Shown here piece by piece: positions 24,801 to 37,106 of a stretch of DNA of 64,000 nt. The notes below the pieces were generated by a model. It was not told where the DNA came from. It saw nothing but the letters and a program-made list of their open reading frames with translations, and did no database searches. This DNA is from Trichinella spiralis (taxonomy: Eukaryota > Nematoda > Enoplea > Trichinellida > Trichinellidae). The stretch is taken from the NCBI GenBank assembly GCA_000181795.3, contig CM012955.1:11699859-11763858 (forward strand). The letters are read 5' to 3'. Position 1 is the first letter of the stretch. Each line of letters opens with the position of its first letter. Position numbers and translations under genes: made by a program.

Positions 24801-27800
24801 GTTGAGCAGTGTTGAGGCGATTCGACTGGCTCGGCTGTTGGATTTGTTGCTGGGGGCGTTGTTGGATGACTCGGACGAGCTCAGGCGACCGTTGGCCTAC
24901 TCGACCGCCACGCCCGAAAACGAGCATCGTCGGATTGGGTGCGAGTTGCTTCGTCAGTTGTCGATCGACTCCATTCGATTGTCGGTGATCGATCGGAATG
25001 TTGTTGTTCAAATGCGCATCGGCTGCGTTCGTTGTAACGACGAACGCAACGCTCGCCTGGGTCGTCGTGTTCGAACGGCGATGCTCGAATCCGTGAGCTG
25101 TTCTCTGGCCGTTCGACTCGACTCCACCCTGCACCGTCTGTACGAATGTTGCTGTATGCAGACGGATCGACGTCCCAACTCGTCCTCACTGGTGTTCGAC
25201 TGGCCGCTCGACGAACCATTGCTCGAATGTGCTCGGTTCGACGTTTCGAACTTGGCGATCAGTTGCCGTTGTCCAATGGAAGTTCCATTAGCCAAACTGC
25301 CGCCCACCGACGAGGATTACGGTCACTCCAACGTGTCTGCATTACTGTACGAGTTGGGAACATTTTTTACCAATCGTCCGGCCGATTGGTTCAGACCACG
25401 AGCCCGGTGGACCGATGCCAATTTCGGTTGTTCGCTGTTTCGTCCTGGTGAACAATTTTTCCAGAGCCCACGGTCAGACGACACTGCTGGCAGTGTTGAA
25501 GAGCAATTTTTCGATGCCATGGCTGACCCATTCGAACTCAATTCCAACCAACCCAACGGTATACTGTACGACTCTTGTCCCACATTGCTCAAATGTCCCA
25601 TGATTATGCTCAGCTATTGCCAACTGCTGACCACTTACGCTTTTCAGGTAAAATTATTCAACTTTTAAATTCATGTATTATTTTTGATTAATAAAGGAAA
25701 ATGAAAGCGCCGCAACTGTGTTGCACCAATCACGTCGCATACTGGCTGGTGTGCAAGAGTTGAAATTGTCGTCAACTGCTGATCAGGGTCAGGAGAAGAG
25801 ATCCTTTTTGTCTGATTTTGTCGAACGTCACTGCCAGCCTGACGAGCGGGTATCCCAGGTCGGTCGACTGGCGTTCTGTACTGACCAGCAAGTGTCAGTG
25901 TTCTGGTCTCCGCTGGCGTTCGAGGCGGTCCATCTGCTCTTGAACGCCTGTTCGAACAGCGATCTATTCGACTTGTTCAACTTCGTCCAAGGTATCGTCG
26001 CCGAAGTATACCGCAGTTGTTCGGAACGACGCCACACGCAGTTGCTATTGGACGACGACTTGCCGACGTCGTCGTGCTGTTGGAACTATTTTCCCACCGG
26101 TCGGTGTTCCAAGTGGACCGTGGAATTGTTCACGCCCGGCTTGACGATACGATCATTGCAGTGCGGCTTGTTGGAAAAGACCACCCAATCGCCGTCCCAG
26201 TTGCAGCATTCGCTTTCACTGGCTCCGGCGTCGTTGCTGCTCTGCACGGTCGAATTGCCGAAGTGTGAGCTGAACTGGAGTCGTAAAGACCGCAAGCTGC
26301 AGTTGAACGTCTACGTCGACGCGTTTCAGTTCCAACTGTTGCAGATTGTCGAAAAAGACGCCAACATCATTGGCATTGCACCGCTGGCGTGCAGAGTTCT
26401 GTTCGACTGTCGCTGGGATCAGTTGCCCCAAAGTGACCGTTATACTGTTTGTCTGATCGCCGAAGGTCGAATCGAGCACATGCAGGTATATTATTATTAG
26501 TCGGTGTTTTTTGCTTGTTTTTTCGGGGTTCATTGTGTCGTGATTTCAAGGTGTCGGTGAGTCACAAATTACCATCAGATGATGTTTCTCTGAAAGCGGA
26601 CATGTATCAGCGTTTGTTGGAAAGTGACGACGCAGTGCGAGCTGTTGCGCAGAACAGTGCCGAAAGTGAATACAAAAGTCAGGCGAACATCAGTGTCGGT
26701 GAAATTTATGTGAACTGCGGTCTGTCGCAGAGACTTGAATTGTCAGCTGAATATTGGCCAGTTTACGAGATATTGCATTCAACGGTTGCCAGTTGGCTGC
26801 AGGCGGCGTGCAGATTCTACTCGACGGTGTCGAAGTCGAGTCACGATTTGCAGCTGGCGAAAAAGATTGCATTCACATGCTTGATGGTCGAAGCGTTGGA
26901 ACCGTGCCGACGTCGTCCGGTGGTCAAAAGTCACTTCGATCGGTTGTTGGTTCACGGTCGACGATTGGCGCAGTGTCCCACTTGTCAGCTGATGATCGCT
27001 TTGTTGCGCTTCTTGGCCACTGAAGAAGGCCTGCAGGTGAGTCGGTCGTTGGCTGCCCATTGCCGTCGTCTGTTGCTTGACCAAGAAGAGATGGACGACG
27101 ATCGTGGTCAAACTCGGATCGATCAAAATTTGGTCGCCCTGTTGACCCATTGGCGAGAGGCGATGAGCGCCGAGCATGCGGTGCAATTCGATTTACCCCA
27201 AGAGAGGCAGTTTCTCGTATCCACGAATCCCACTTCGAACAGCAACAATAATTTCAACAAAGAATACGACGGCAGCAATAGCAAAGAGAACAACATCGAC
27301 GAATCGGTGGAAGCAAATTTGTTGTCGACATCCGCAGATCCTACTGCCGAGCAGTCGTTGTTGGCGAACAGTTTGAGTAATCGAAGCTGGCGATTTCGCA
27401 GTTCTGCCCAGTTCCGAGATCGCAGAACGTTGCAGATGACGCGCGATTTGTACAATTGGATAGCCCAAGCGCAACGAGAAGAACGTGAAATGGGCTACAA
27501 GGAGACCAACCGGCCAACGTTGAATCCGATCGATTTGCCTTTGGAAGTTTATTTCCAAGTGTTCTTGGAGCGCATGCGTTTGCTGCGAGTGCCGGGCTGC
27601 GATTATTTGTCGAAAACAGTTTTGGGCGGAGTGGGAGTCACGTTGTCTTTGGCCAACGTCAACGTCATGGTCACCGAGCCGAAAGAGTTTCAACTGGCCA
27701 GTGACACGCTGAAGAGGATCACGTTCGCCAGTCGTCCGGCTTTGTCTGTTGGCGTTATCCAGATTACCGGCTCTTTGTTCAACGAAGAAATCCACTGGCG

Positions 27801-30800
27801 TTTGCAAGAGAAAGATTTACAACTGATCGAAACGTGCCAGTATAAATTGTTGTTGCGCAATTGTACTGTGTTCTTGGGCTACGCTTCGTTGGTGTTGCTG
27901 AATCAAATTCTGTACGTGATACGTTCACTGCGCGACAACGATCTCCATTACAATCGAGTAGTGAACAATTGCACTTGTTTGTTGATGAGTCATTTGCGGG
28001 ACAATTCGGCCCTCAGCACTTTGCAGAATAAGTGCCGAGAGCAGAGGAATGGAACGAATTCCAATACTGCATCGACGCTGTTCTGGGTGAAACGGGCTAA
28101 GACGATTCTGTCCGATTTCAGCAAAGCCCGACAAGCGTTTTTGAAACGGTGCGTTTTTCTGCATTTCGAAAAGCCCCTTTACAAAGTGACCAGGCGTATA
28201 CGGATCGACGGCAGTGGCGACGTAGTGCGCATCGAACTGCGGCTTTTGTTGACCGAGATGATGGCCGGCGTCGATTTCCAACGTCTGGACATGGTCCACT
28301 CGGGTAACGTGGACGTGGTCGACGGTCAGCTGGGTGGTCGTCGGAACGGTTTTCAATTTTCCATCCACCGGGTGGATTTGCACTTTTCCGACACAGCGAC
28401 CACGTCGAGCGGTTTTCGAACCGTCGGTCAGATGGCCGTGGAGCAGAGTGTCGGTTCGTTGAATTTGGCGACAGACGTCGAGCAGTCGGTCAGTGATTCG
28501 AAAATGAAAAACCACCTCGACTTGACCATCGGACCTGTATCGCTCGACGTACCTTTGCATCCGGGCACGTTGCACGGGGTCGTGATGCGCGGCAAGAAGA
28601 CGCTCAGCGAGCGCATGCCGATGCTGTTCACGCCGTTGGTGGTCGAAGAAGTGGTGCAGGTGAAAGAGAAAGCTCCACTAATGGCACCGTCGAGGCAATT
28701 TTTCAAAAAAGCCTCCTGGGCCGAGTTCGAGTTCAGGATTGTCGTTCGCGGCGTGCACGTCGACGCGGCTCTGTTGCCGTCGCTCAAGGCGACCTACCGC
28801 ATGGGCGAGGCGATGAGCTTCGGCACTACGGGCGGTTCGGCCGAATTCCACGTCATCGTCCCTAGTCACCAGGTTGTGTTCGACGTCAAAGCTCTGGCCG
28901 GTTCGTCGGCTCAGGTGGTCGCACCGTTCGTGCAGATCGAATTGCCGCCGTTGAACAGCAAAGGTTCCTACATACACGCGCCTTTGGAACCAGAGCCGCG
29001 ATTTGGCAACGGGGTCCCGCTGGCCAGGTCGAGTGGGTTCGTCGTACGTCAGGGAAGCTATTTGAAAATCGACACCGAAATCGGTACCATCCGGCACACG
29101 CTGACCACCGACCTGCTGTACCAGTTGTTGTTCATCGAAGAGACGTTCACACGCGAACTGAGCGAAATTGTCCAGAAAATTTCCACCGAACGTTCTTCGA
29201 TCAGTTGGTTTTCTTGGTCGTCCAGTCGCATGATTCTCTATTCGATCACGTTCAATTTGCGCTCAGTTTGTATCATGGCGACCACACCGACCGCCATTGC
29301 CGTCCGGATGATGATCGAACAGTTCAGCTTGCATTTCAGCAACCGACTGCTCCATCGAAATCGCGCCGACACGTTGGACAAAGTCCAGTGGATAGCCGAA
29401 TGCGACTTGCACGTCGCATTGGGCCAGCTCACGGTGGGCGATCAGTTCGACGAGCTCGCTTTTCAGCAGGTCGCTTATTTGAAGACTGGCCTCACTTTGC
29501 AGAATATCGTCTCGAAAACCGACTCGACGGACAGCGGCAATTCAGACCGTGCCAACGAAGAACAACAGACCGACCAGGCGAGCAGTTATCAGGTGACCCT
29601 GCGTCAGCCGGTTCTCTACATCCAGCCGAGGGCTTTGGATAAGGCGGTGTTGTTGTGGATCAATTACAAGTCGACGTACCAATTTTGGAATGAACAGCAC
29701 CGCTGTTGCTACGACGACCGTCTTCGAGGCAACAACGGTGCTGCGGAACAACAGTCGGCGACCGTTTTCGACACGTTTTCAAATCCCGCTTCCGTTTCCA
29801 GCTGTCGAGGGGCGGGGCCTTCGGCAACTTCCGGCTCAGGCAGGTTCGGTTCGTCTGGTTTCAAATTTTTGACTTTCAACCTCGATCAAGGCATGCACAT
29901 CTGCGTGCCTTGTTATGGTTCGGGCGCTGGTGGCGTGTGGAGTGTGGAGCACGGCGAGCTGGCGTTGGTGTTCAGTTTGTCCAGTACTCAGATTTCCGTT
30001 TGCAGCTATGGGCCGTTGGTCAGTCGTGGAACGTTTTCTGGATTCAGGGTGTTTTTCTTGGAAACGAACCGTTGTGATCCGAACGGTTGGCTCGACGAGG
30101 TGAAGCAAGTTGGCGATTTGTCACGGTTGAATGCCTGCGTGGTCACCGAAGGCACTTACGACATCTGTTCAGAGACCATGTCCAGCAACGAGAGTCGTTC
30201 TCTCGCTCCGCTGTGGGTGTTGAACATCACCTGGAACATCGACGGTTTGGAGATGTTTTTCAATACGAAAATTTTGCATTTCTGTTCAGTGTTGGTATCG
30301 ACGTTGACTTCGTTGGCGGCTGATCTGCCCGATTCTCAGGCACCGGACGATCCACTACCGACCACTGACTCGATGGCGGATCTGCTGCGGGACGGTACCC
30401 CTGCAGGGGTTGGTGATCGTAGTCGACTGATCGAACGTCGCCTAGCTGAACAGTCACAAGTGCTGACAGAACTGACCTCAACTGGCGCTAGTCAGTGGCA
30501 GTTGGATCATGAACGTCGCAAATTGCAGCATCTCGAAACGGTAATGTACAGCGAGCTGCGACGTGATCTGATTGAACGTCTGAAATTGCAAAGTCAAAAA
30601 TTGTCCACCTCTGCGGCAAACAAATCCGCATCGACCCAGCATCAGCAGACATTGTTAGCATCATTAGCAACATCACAACGTCCTTCAGCAACCATCAGTG
30701 GCGGCACTGTTTTGAACAACATGAATCAACGACACAGCAGCAGACGTGCTTCTTCCTCGTCCACGTTTTCATCGCCTTCTTATACTACTAACAGCAATAA

Positions 30801-32242
30801 GTACAATAATAATGTTGATGATGATGATGATGATAATCAAGATCCAATTTGCAGCAGTAAACGGCAAAGCTTGGACAGTGACTTGGCAGCGTACAACATT
30901 TTGGGCCAGAGTCACAGATTGCCATACATTGCGGAAAATGTCACTGCTTCGTCGTCAATGGCTGTTGTCGATTCGTTGCATCAGTCAGAAACAGTTGATT
31001 TTCAACTTGATTTGAAAGTTTGGCTTTGATTATTTTTAAAAGTTTATATTAATTTGCATGTAGCGATGATTTATTTATTTTTATTAGATCCATGTGCAAA
31101 ATTGTCGATGCAAGTTCAGATTGCCGGACAATGATGGTGAAGATGATCAAGGTTCGCATTCATCGCCGAGTCGTGGCAGTGGTTTGAGCTCAGAGGCTCA
31201 GAAGAAGAAATCATCTTCACGTTTGAAGCATCATTCAGCCGACAACGACGGGCGATTTTTAGCAATTATCTTGCCTGGACTGTTGGTTCAAGCCTGCTAT
31301 CGTTCTAGACGTACGCTCGACTCGACCACCAGTGCGACAAAATTGAACAGAGATCATCAGCAGGCGGAACTGTGCATGTGGATTTCGTTGGAAAGCATGC
31401 CCGACGAAACTGTACTTTCTCCGCATGCTTTGGGTATGTGAACTGTCAGCTGACATTAATTATTACCGTTACTTATTTATTAGTAGTGTACCTGATTTGT
31501 AAATTTGTAGATTTTATCGAAAAAGCCTTGCAAGTGCATACAGCAAAGCAGATTAGAAATTGTCATCGGCAGCAGCATAAGCAATCAGCGACCGCACAGG
31601 TCGATCCGGTCAACTTGGCCAACCGTAGTTCTACAGCCGACATGGAACAGTTGGCTTTGCGAGCTGCCAGCGTGGCGGTGGAGTCGTTTCCAATTCAAGT
31701 TTATCTATGCATAAGTGTGCAGTCGTCGTCGATTCGTCTGGTCAGTGACCAGTGGTCGATGGTGGAGTGCGTGATGAAGTTGCCTGAACTCCAGCTAGTG
31801 TTCACTTACGGCAAGGAGGTGCCGGCAGAAAATGAGTCGAGCAGTCAGCAGCCAGACTTGTTGATCCATTCCGGCTTGGCTATTGTCACGTTGACTTTGT
31901 CAGAATTTTCACTGTACGTTTTTCATCGTTACTCCAAGCACGTGCGTGACGGTGGTGACGGGACTGAAAGTCGTGATGCGTTTTGCGTTCAAGTGAAATC
32001 AGTAAGCGTGAACACGTCCCGTGGACGCAAATCCCCTAGTGCGATAGGCTTTGGCGACGGTGGCACCAACGATACCGCTGCTGACGATCAGAGTCCGGTG
32101 TATTTTTCACTGATTGTCAGTATCAGCGAAGCGAAGTTGCGTTATGACATGCGTCGGTTGCAGGATGTGTTGTCTTTTCCGAGAGCTTGGTACAGACGAA
32201 CAATATTACGACGAATCATACTTGGTGATTCTCAGCAGCAGC

Positions 32243-32273
<31 letters not shown>

Positions 32274-34001
32274 TCATCATCATCAGTTCAACATCGTGAC
32301 AACGGTAGCGTCGTCGTCCAGCAGCGGCAAGTGCCTGAAACCGAAATTTTCAAGATGCTGCAGTGACAGTGCTTTAGTTGTTGCCTCCAATAGAAGTAAT
32401 GTCAGTGGACTGTCGTCTGGTCGTGGACGTGCCTACTCGATGGACAGGTTTCCGTCGCAGTTGATAGGTGGAGAAGATGAATTGAGCCGACGCGGCAGTA
32501 ATGACGTTGAGCCGGCTGAACGACAGTCCATGCCAGGGTCCAGTTGGCGTGCGCTGCTTGGAGTTACTGCACAAGTGAAGAATATTTGTATTGAAGCGAT
32601 GGCCGGTCAGGTGATGGGTCATTTGACGTGCAAGTTGGACGACGCGTTGTTGTCGGCAAAGATGGACATGAACGGCGCCGGTGAGAAAAGCGCGTCAGCT
32701 AATTGCTCAGTGGAGAGAGCGGTTATTGACGCTCGTGGCGGCTTCATCAGCGGTACGCTGACCATCGACAGACCGCGGTTGTTCAGTCTGGTGGTGATCA
32801 AGCAGTCTCTGGACCAGAATACGGTTCATCAGTTGCGAATCAGTATGGAACAGTTTCAGGCGCGGATCGACTGGATGAGTGAAAACGTATTCATGTTCAA
32901 CTTGGTAGAAGTATCGTTGTCGTTGTTGGATCAGTGGAACCTGTTTGGTGAAGCAGAGCCGACAGCAACAACTTCTGGTGAAGATTTGCCGACCAACAAC
33001 GCACTTACCGTACGCTATCAGTTACACTGGCGTGCTATTGAACTGATCATCAATCGCAGCACGCTGTACAACTTGAACGTCATTGTGCAACGTTTGCGTC
33101 AATTTTTCCGCCAGCAGTTTCGCAGTGGACGGATGATATTATTTGAAGATTTGGACGAGCCGGACGATGAATCACAGTCACAGTCAGTCCCCAATCCCTG
33201 TTGTGGAATTAAATTCACTTTCAATGGCAATTGTTGGCAAAAGCCGATGGAATTGCTCACGCGAATGAAATTTCTGTCCAACAGATGGTCTTTGAAACTG
33301 TGTCGTATTGACAGGCCTCTTCGGCTTGGTTCAGCAGTACAAGTTCGGGGTGGATTGTTCACGTTGAGCTGTTTTCACGGTGGTCGACTGACTGACTCAA
33401 GCCAGTGGGCGTTGTTTCATATGCGTGAACTGAGAATGGACTTTGTCAATAGTATTGAAGATCGGATCGATGAAAACGGAAAACTTTGCACGTCCGTGGA
33501 TGAACTGTTACAACTAGAATTAGGAGATCCTGACAATGACATCTTCAACACTGCTTCGGCATGCGGAACACAGAATACTTTTGCCAAATCAACATCACAG
33601 CCAAATAATGTGAAAGCTGAAGAAAGATCAAAAAAAGTTAAGAAATTGATGAAATCGACGGTGAAAGGGTTAATTCTGCGAGTGCAGCGTAAAGTGAACG
33701 CACCAACACAGCTTAGTGCAGTCGATGATTGGTTGTGTTTCTCGTGTCGAGAGCCGGTTTCTTTGTATAATTTGGGTGATCAAAGTGAATCTGCCGACGC
33801 ACTGCTGAAAAGATTTACCGACGGCATCAACGGCGACGTTACGGCCAATAGTACCGCAGCAAAAATGAAAGTAACACTAACCAACAGCACACCCAAAGTT
33901 CCCACTGATATATGCCCTGTAACAATACTTACCTCTTCGAACACTGGTATTGTTACTTCTATTTCCACGATTCCTGCAACAACAACAACCGCAACAAGTC
34001 G

Positions 34002-34051
<50 letters not shown>

Positions 34052-34746
34052 ATAGTAAATATAATAAATCTTCTGCTACTGCAGCAGCAGCTGCTGTTGC
34101 CACTGTCGTCGCTGGAAAGAATAACCATGGTAGTGCTAATATTAACAGTAGTAGTAGTAGTATAAACAACGCAAGGAGAGACAGTTGGATCATAAAGATT
34201 CCTGGCTTGAAAATGAATTTGAATATGCGTCACCAGTATACAGTAGACGATGATGACTGCGACGATCTTCATTTGGAAATATCTGGTGAACAACCAGCAG
34301 CAGTTTGTTGTTGTTCACTGTCTTGCAGATTTAAAGACAATTTAATTCTCACTCATGAATTGGAATGTTTGAATTTTTTGCGTGAACTTTTACTTTCGAA
34401 TATGCTCTACACAAATGTGGAATCATCATCCTCTTCGAAGGCTTCTTGCGTCAATGTAGCGACTGGATCATCTGCGGCACGTGGAGGCAAAGCAGGATCA
34501 GTTGGCGGCCAAGAAATGATGCGTAAATTGAACGCAGATCGACGCAAGTACGTTGTTCAGCAGTGGTATTTCAGACCGAATGTTGAGCTCATGGGCACGA
34601 CCATGAATCCAGATTTGGTAATGACCTTACTTGGAATCAACAAACCCAGCGAGACTATACCGAAGTGGTTGCAAAGATATCTGATCGATTCTATCGATTC
34701 AGTATCCGCGAAAATAATGGAGCATTTGTTGGAAATGAATCTCTGA
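21887..34746 (+). CDS. BLTP1: BLTP1 / Tweek / KIAA1109 / LPD-3 bridge-like lipid-transfer protein
   Basis: A very large rod-like protein that channels phospholipids between the ER and plasma membrane in its family; loss affects endocytosis and lipid balance in fly, worm and human. Seven exons join in phase: 21887-22463, 22526-23058, 23434-25647, 25697-26485, 26551-31017, 31088-31433 and 31511-34746, giving 4,053 aa (human about 5,000). A membrane anchor lies at about residues 55-76, followed by the conserved start of the groove (SIGSISFSAL, TYGRLVFGNRYLP, PRLMGGGFVVLQS, YGPWADRQR). RSSVQ-type mid-regions follow, then SSIRLVSDQWSMVECVMKLP, and the tail WYFRPNVELMG then IPKWLQRYLIDS, which corresponds to the human IPKWMQR tail. 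Low-complexity inserts (polyGln/His, polyThr, polySer) lie in the last third. The coding region is markedly more GC-rich than its flanks. Confidence 0.95.
32232..32287 (+). repeat. Coding CAA/CAG then CAT repeat in BLTP1 (polyGln-His)
   Basis: The run encodes about thirteen Gln followed by four His in the BLTP1-like protein. Mostly pure CAA, so likely to vary in length between individuals. Confidence 0.9.
34000..34052 (+). repeat. Coding (ACT)n repeat in BLTP1 (polyThr)
   Basis: A nearly pure ACT run of about 17 units encodes polythreonine in a Ser/Thr/Ala-rich insert before the conserved C-terminal part of the BLTP1-like protein. Confidence 0.92.
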
Positions 34747-35431
34747 TAACGGCAAGTTTTAAGCAAAAGCAAACTACTAGCTAGTTCAATCACTCGAATA
34801 GTTTATAATAAATTGATGGAATTTACAATGACGCCAAGTGCAAATGTGCTGCAAATAAACAAAAATATATATTGTCCATTTTGTGATAACACTAGAATAG
34901 AAGTGAAAACTTTAATCATACGGAATGAATGAGCCGAAGACGCTAAAATAGTATAAAAGCCGTTGAAATTCTTCACCATTTTTTTGACGGCTTAATTATC
35001 TTTTTTTCCTGTTATTCTACAATCAGCACACTGTGTGTGTGTGTGTGTGCGCGTGTGTGTGTTATGGGAAAATAAACTTTTCACTTTATTTGATAATTTG
35101 AGATTTGATGATATTTCAGGGAATTTCTACTCATCGCAGAATAGTGACTTTTTCCAAAAATTACATTCATTCTTTTCAGAATTATTCATGATGCGTTTCT
35201 ACCTGCACGCTGACAGTTGCTGTTACAATGCAGAACGGTGTAAACACTCAGGACACCTAATCTGAATCTTTTTCCACTTGCGCCTACTCACTTGAGTGTG
35301 AGTATTACAGCCAGAGGACTGTCACAGGTAAACTGAAATATTATTATTGGTTTTACTCATATTTGTCGTAATATGTATTGAACTTAATTTTCCATGAGAA
35401 ATGCCAACAACTCAACTTAATCAATAATGCA
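34747..35431. other. Intergenic, convergent 3' ends of BLTP1 and the unknown gene
   Basis: Contains a candidate BLTP1 polyadenylation signal (AATAAA near 34807) and a GT microsatellite at about 35031-35063. No gene is seen. Confidence 0.6.
35031..35063. repeat. (GT)n microsatellite
   Basis: An almost pure GT run with one GCGC interruption, in the spacer after BLTP1. Confidence 0.95.
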
Positions 35432-37106
35432 TTATAATCTACGACGTCTTCGAGTAGCAATGTAATGATTATCTTGAATACCAAACATAGCGAAAATGGC
35501 GTCCATTGCAGAATCTTCATCCTGCTGTAGCTGCGCCATATCTTCACACATCTATAACAAATGCAAACTTCACAAGTTGAAGAAGTAAATTTCTTAAAAA
35601 ATGATAATTGAACAAATCAGCATTGGAACAATTATTCATTCCATAAGGAAGTGGTTCTCAGACTTTCTGGGCTGCGACCCCATTTTGAAAACGGTAATTT
35701 TTCACGATCCACCTGCCTACGATGCATATTTTAAAAGGCAAGAGGGGTTAAATAAAAAATATTAGTTTAATATTTTAAATTTTTTAATGAACAAGCCTAA
35801 TTAAAATGTATAAGTTTATTTGTCGAATGCATAATGAGGTGTATGCGAACAGGGAGCCTGTTTTCTGTTTTGACTGATGACTTCTTCGACGTCCACATTA
35901 ACATGTGTTAGTTGTAGTCGCAAGATGTTCCATAATTGTAGCTTATATCTAAACAATTTGCTTCTAATTCCATTCATTGCTGAAGGGAAAAATCCAATTT
36001 CACACAAGTAGGAAGTAGTAAAAGAAAAAAGCAGCACTTTTAATCATTCGCAGGTCAAGTGGGGTACATTTTGTACTCAGCGCTGTTTTTTGCAAATATC
36101 TCTGCCGCACTGCATAGTTTTGGGCCATATTTTTCTACAGCTGAATTTTATCCAATTCTACGTGATATACATTTTTTGCAAGCGAAAATAATAAGTAGAT
36201 CAGGAATTATAGCGGATGAATCGCATGTCCAGCACCGAATCAACACTATCACAAATCTACCATACAAAATGTCCCGAGTGCTGCACGAACATTTGGAATC
36301 ACCCGTGAACAGCTCAGAGGGAATCTTCAATGGGAAGAAAGCCTAGTATATGTAGCATCTGCCCAAGAAAAAATTACCAGAAGTGGTATCTACCTGCTGA
36401 AAGTGGGTATGTAGACAGCATACAATTGGGGAAACATTGCATAGATGCACTCTCCCAACAAAAATAAGGACTACTTCCGTACTTTAATATCTTACGCGAA
36501 CCACACTTTGAGAACCACTGCCGTAAGGAATAGCTTACTGTAGCATGCTGTTTGCAAATAGAGAGTGTTTTCGAATTTTATGAATCAGCTAATTTTAACG
36601 AAATAAACAATTTTAGAAAATTCTAAATACCATAGTAATTTCAGTCGTTATCATCATATAGTGCTCCAAGCTCATTCGGGGGTATTGTTCTATAAGTACC
36701 ACAGACAGATCAGTCGCCCATCTCATCAGTTCTAAAAGTTGTATAGTTATTGAACATCGAAATCGACACATTCCAAGTTTACGGAATGCATAATCTAGAT
36801 CAAAATAAGTGATATGAAATGTAATGTCGAAAATAAAATAACAAATTCACTTAAACTGATATAAGTTTTCAGACAACAGACAAAGCAAAAATGTTTAAAC
36901 AGTGCATAGTAAAATGTGAAATATGTTACTGATAATGCGTTGTTAATATTTATTTTATTCATTGAATTTTTATCAGAATATTATTTCAAAAATATGCATA
37001 AAAAATCAAATTCTAGAAATTGAAACGGATTACGCTTACGATCAATCATGGCCACTATTGCCTCGCGTCGTTGGTTTAAAATATCAAATTCTTCAAAGGT
37101 GTCCAT
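35432..37106 (-). CDS. Three-exon gene of unknown family, 116 aa
   Basis: I do not recognise this protein. Exons 37040-37106, 36631-36794 and 35432-35551 (minus strand) join with matching phases at GT-AG sites (GATC|GTAAGC, CTAG|ATTATG, ATG|GTATTT, TATAG|ATGTG) to give 116 aa. It starts MDTFEEFDILNQRREAIV, continues with helix-prone segments (ITIQLLELMRWATDLSVV), and ends with an acidic patch and a basic tail (HYIATRRRRL). It is predicted all-helical and soluble, with many Met residues. The ATG lies 2 nt after a TTTTTAG acceptor, suggesting a trans-splice site or a 5' UTR intron. The second intron carries a hAT element. Consistent phases make it likely real; function is unknown. Confidence 0.65.
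35649..36520 (-). mobile_element. Degenerate hAT-superfamily transposon, 872 bp
   Basis: Imperfect inverted termini are readable: the left begins with AGTGGTTCTCAGA, and the right, read inward, CAGTGGTTCTCAAA. They are bounded by an 8 bp target-site duplication with one mismatch, CCATAAGG (35641-35648) and CCGTAAGG (36521-36528). Eight-base duplications are diagnostic of hAT elements. An internal minus-strand frame (35816-36037) resembles the C-terminal dimerisation region of hAT transposases. The copy is far shorter than an autonomous element and cannot encode a full transposase. It lies wholly within the second intron of the unknown gene. Confidence 0.85.
35816..36037 (-). pseudogene. hAT transposase C-terminal remnant
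   Basis: This frame reads LLFSFTTSYLCEIGF, then an RSKLFRYKLQ-like segment, then LRLQLTHVNVDVEEVI and QKQAP-like residues near the end. This is the order seen in the dimerisation tail of ZBED5/SCAND3-like hAT transposases (TTYLCE-GFS, K-K-RN-L, DLRLALS, ). The catalytic and BED-finger parts are missing, so this is a fragment, not a working gene. Confidence 0.75.

Noticed and set aside
24658-30108. Many minus-strand open frames within BLTP1
   Set aside because: These are antisense shadows of the conserved plus-strand exon; their translations are Arg/Gln-rich without motifs.
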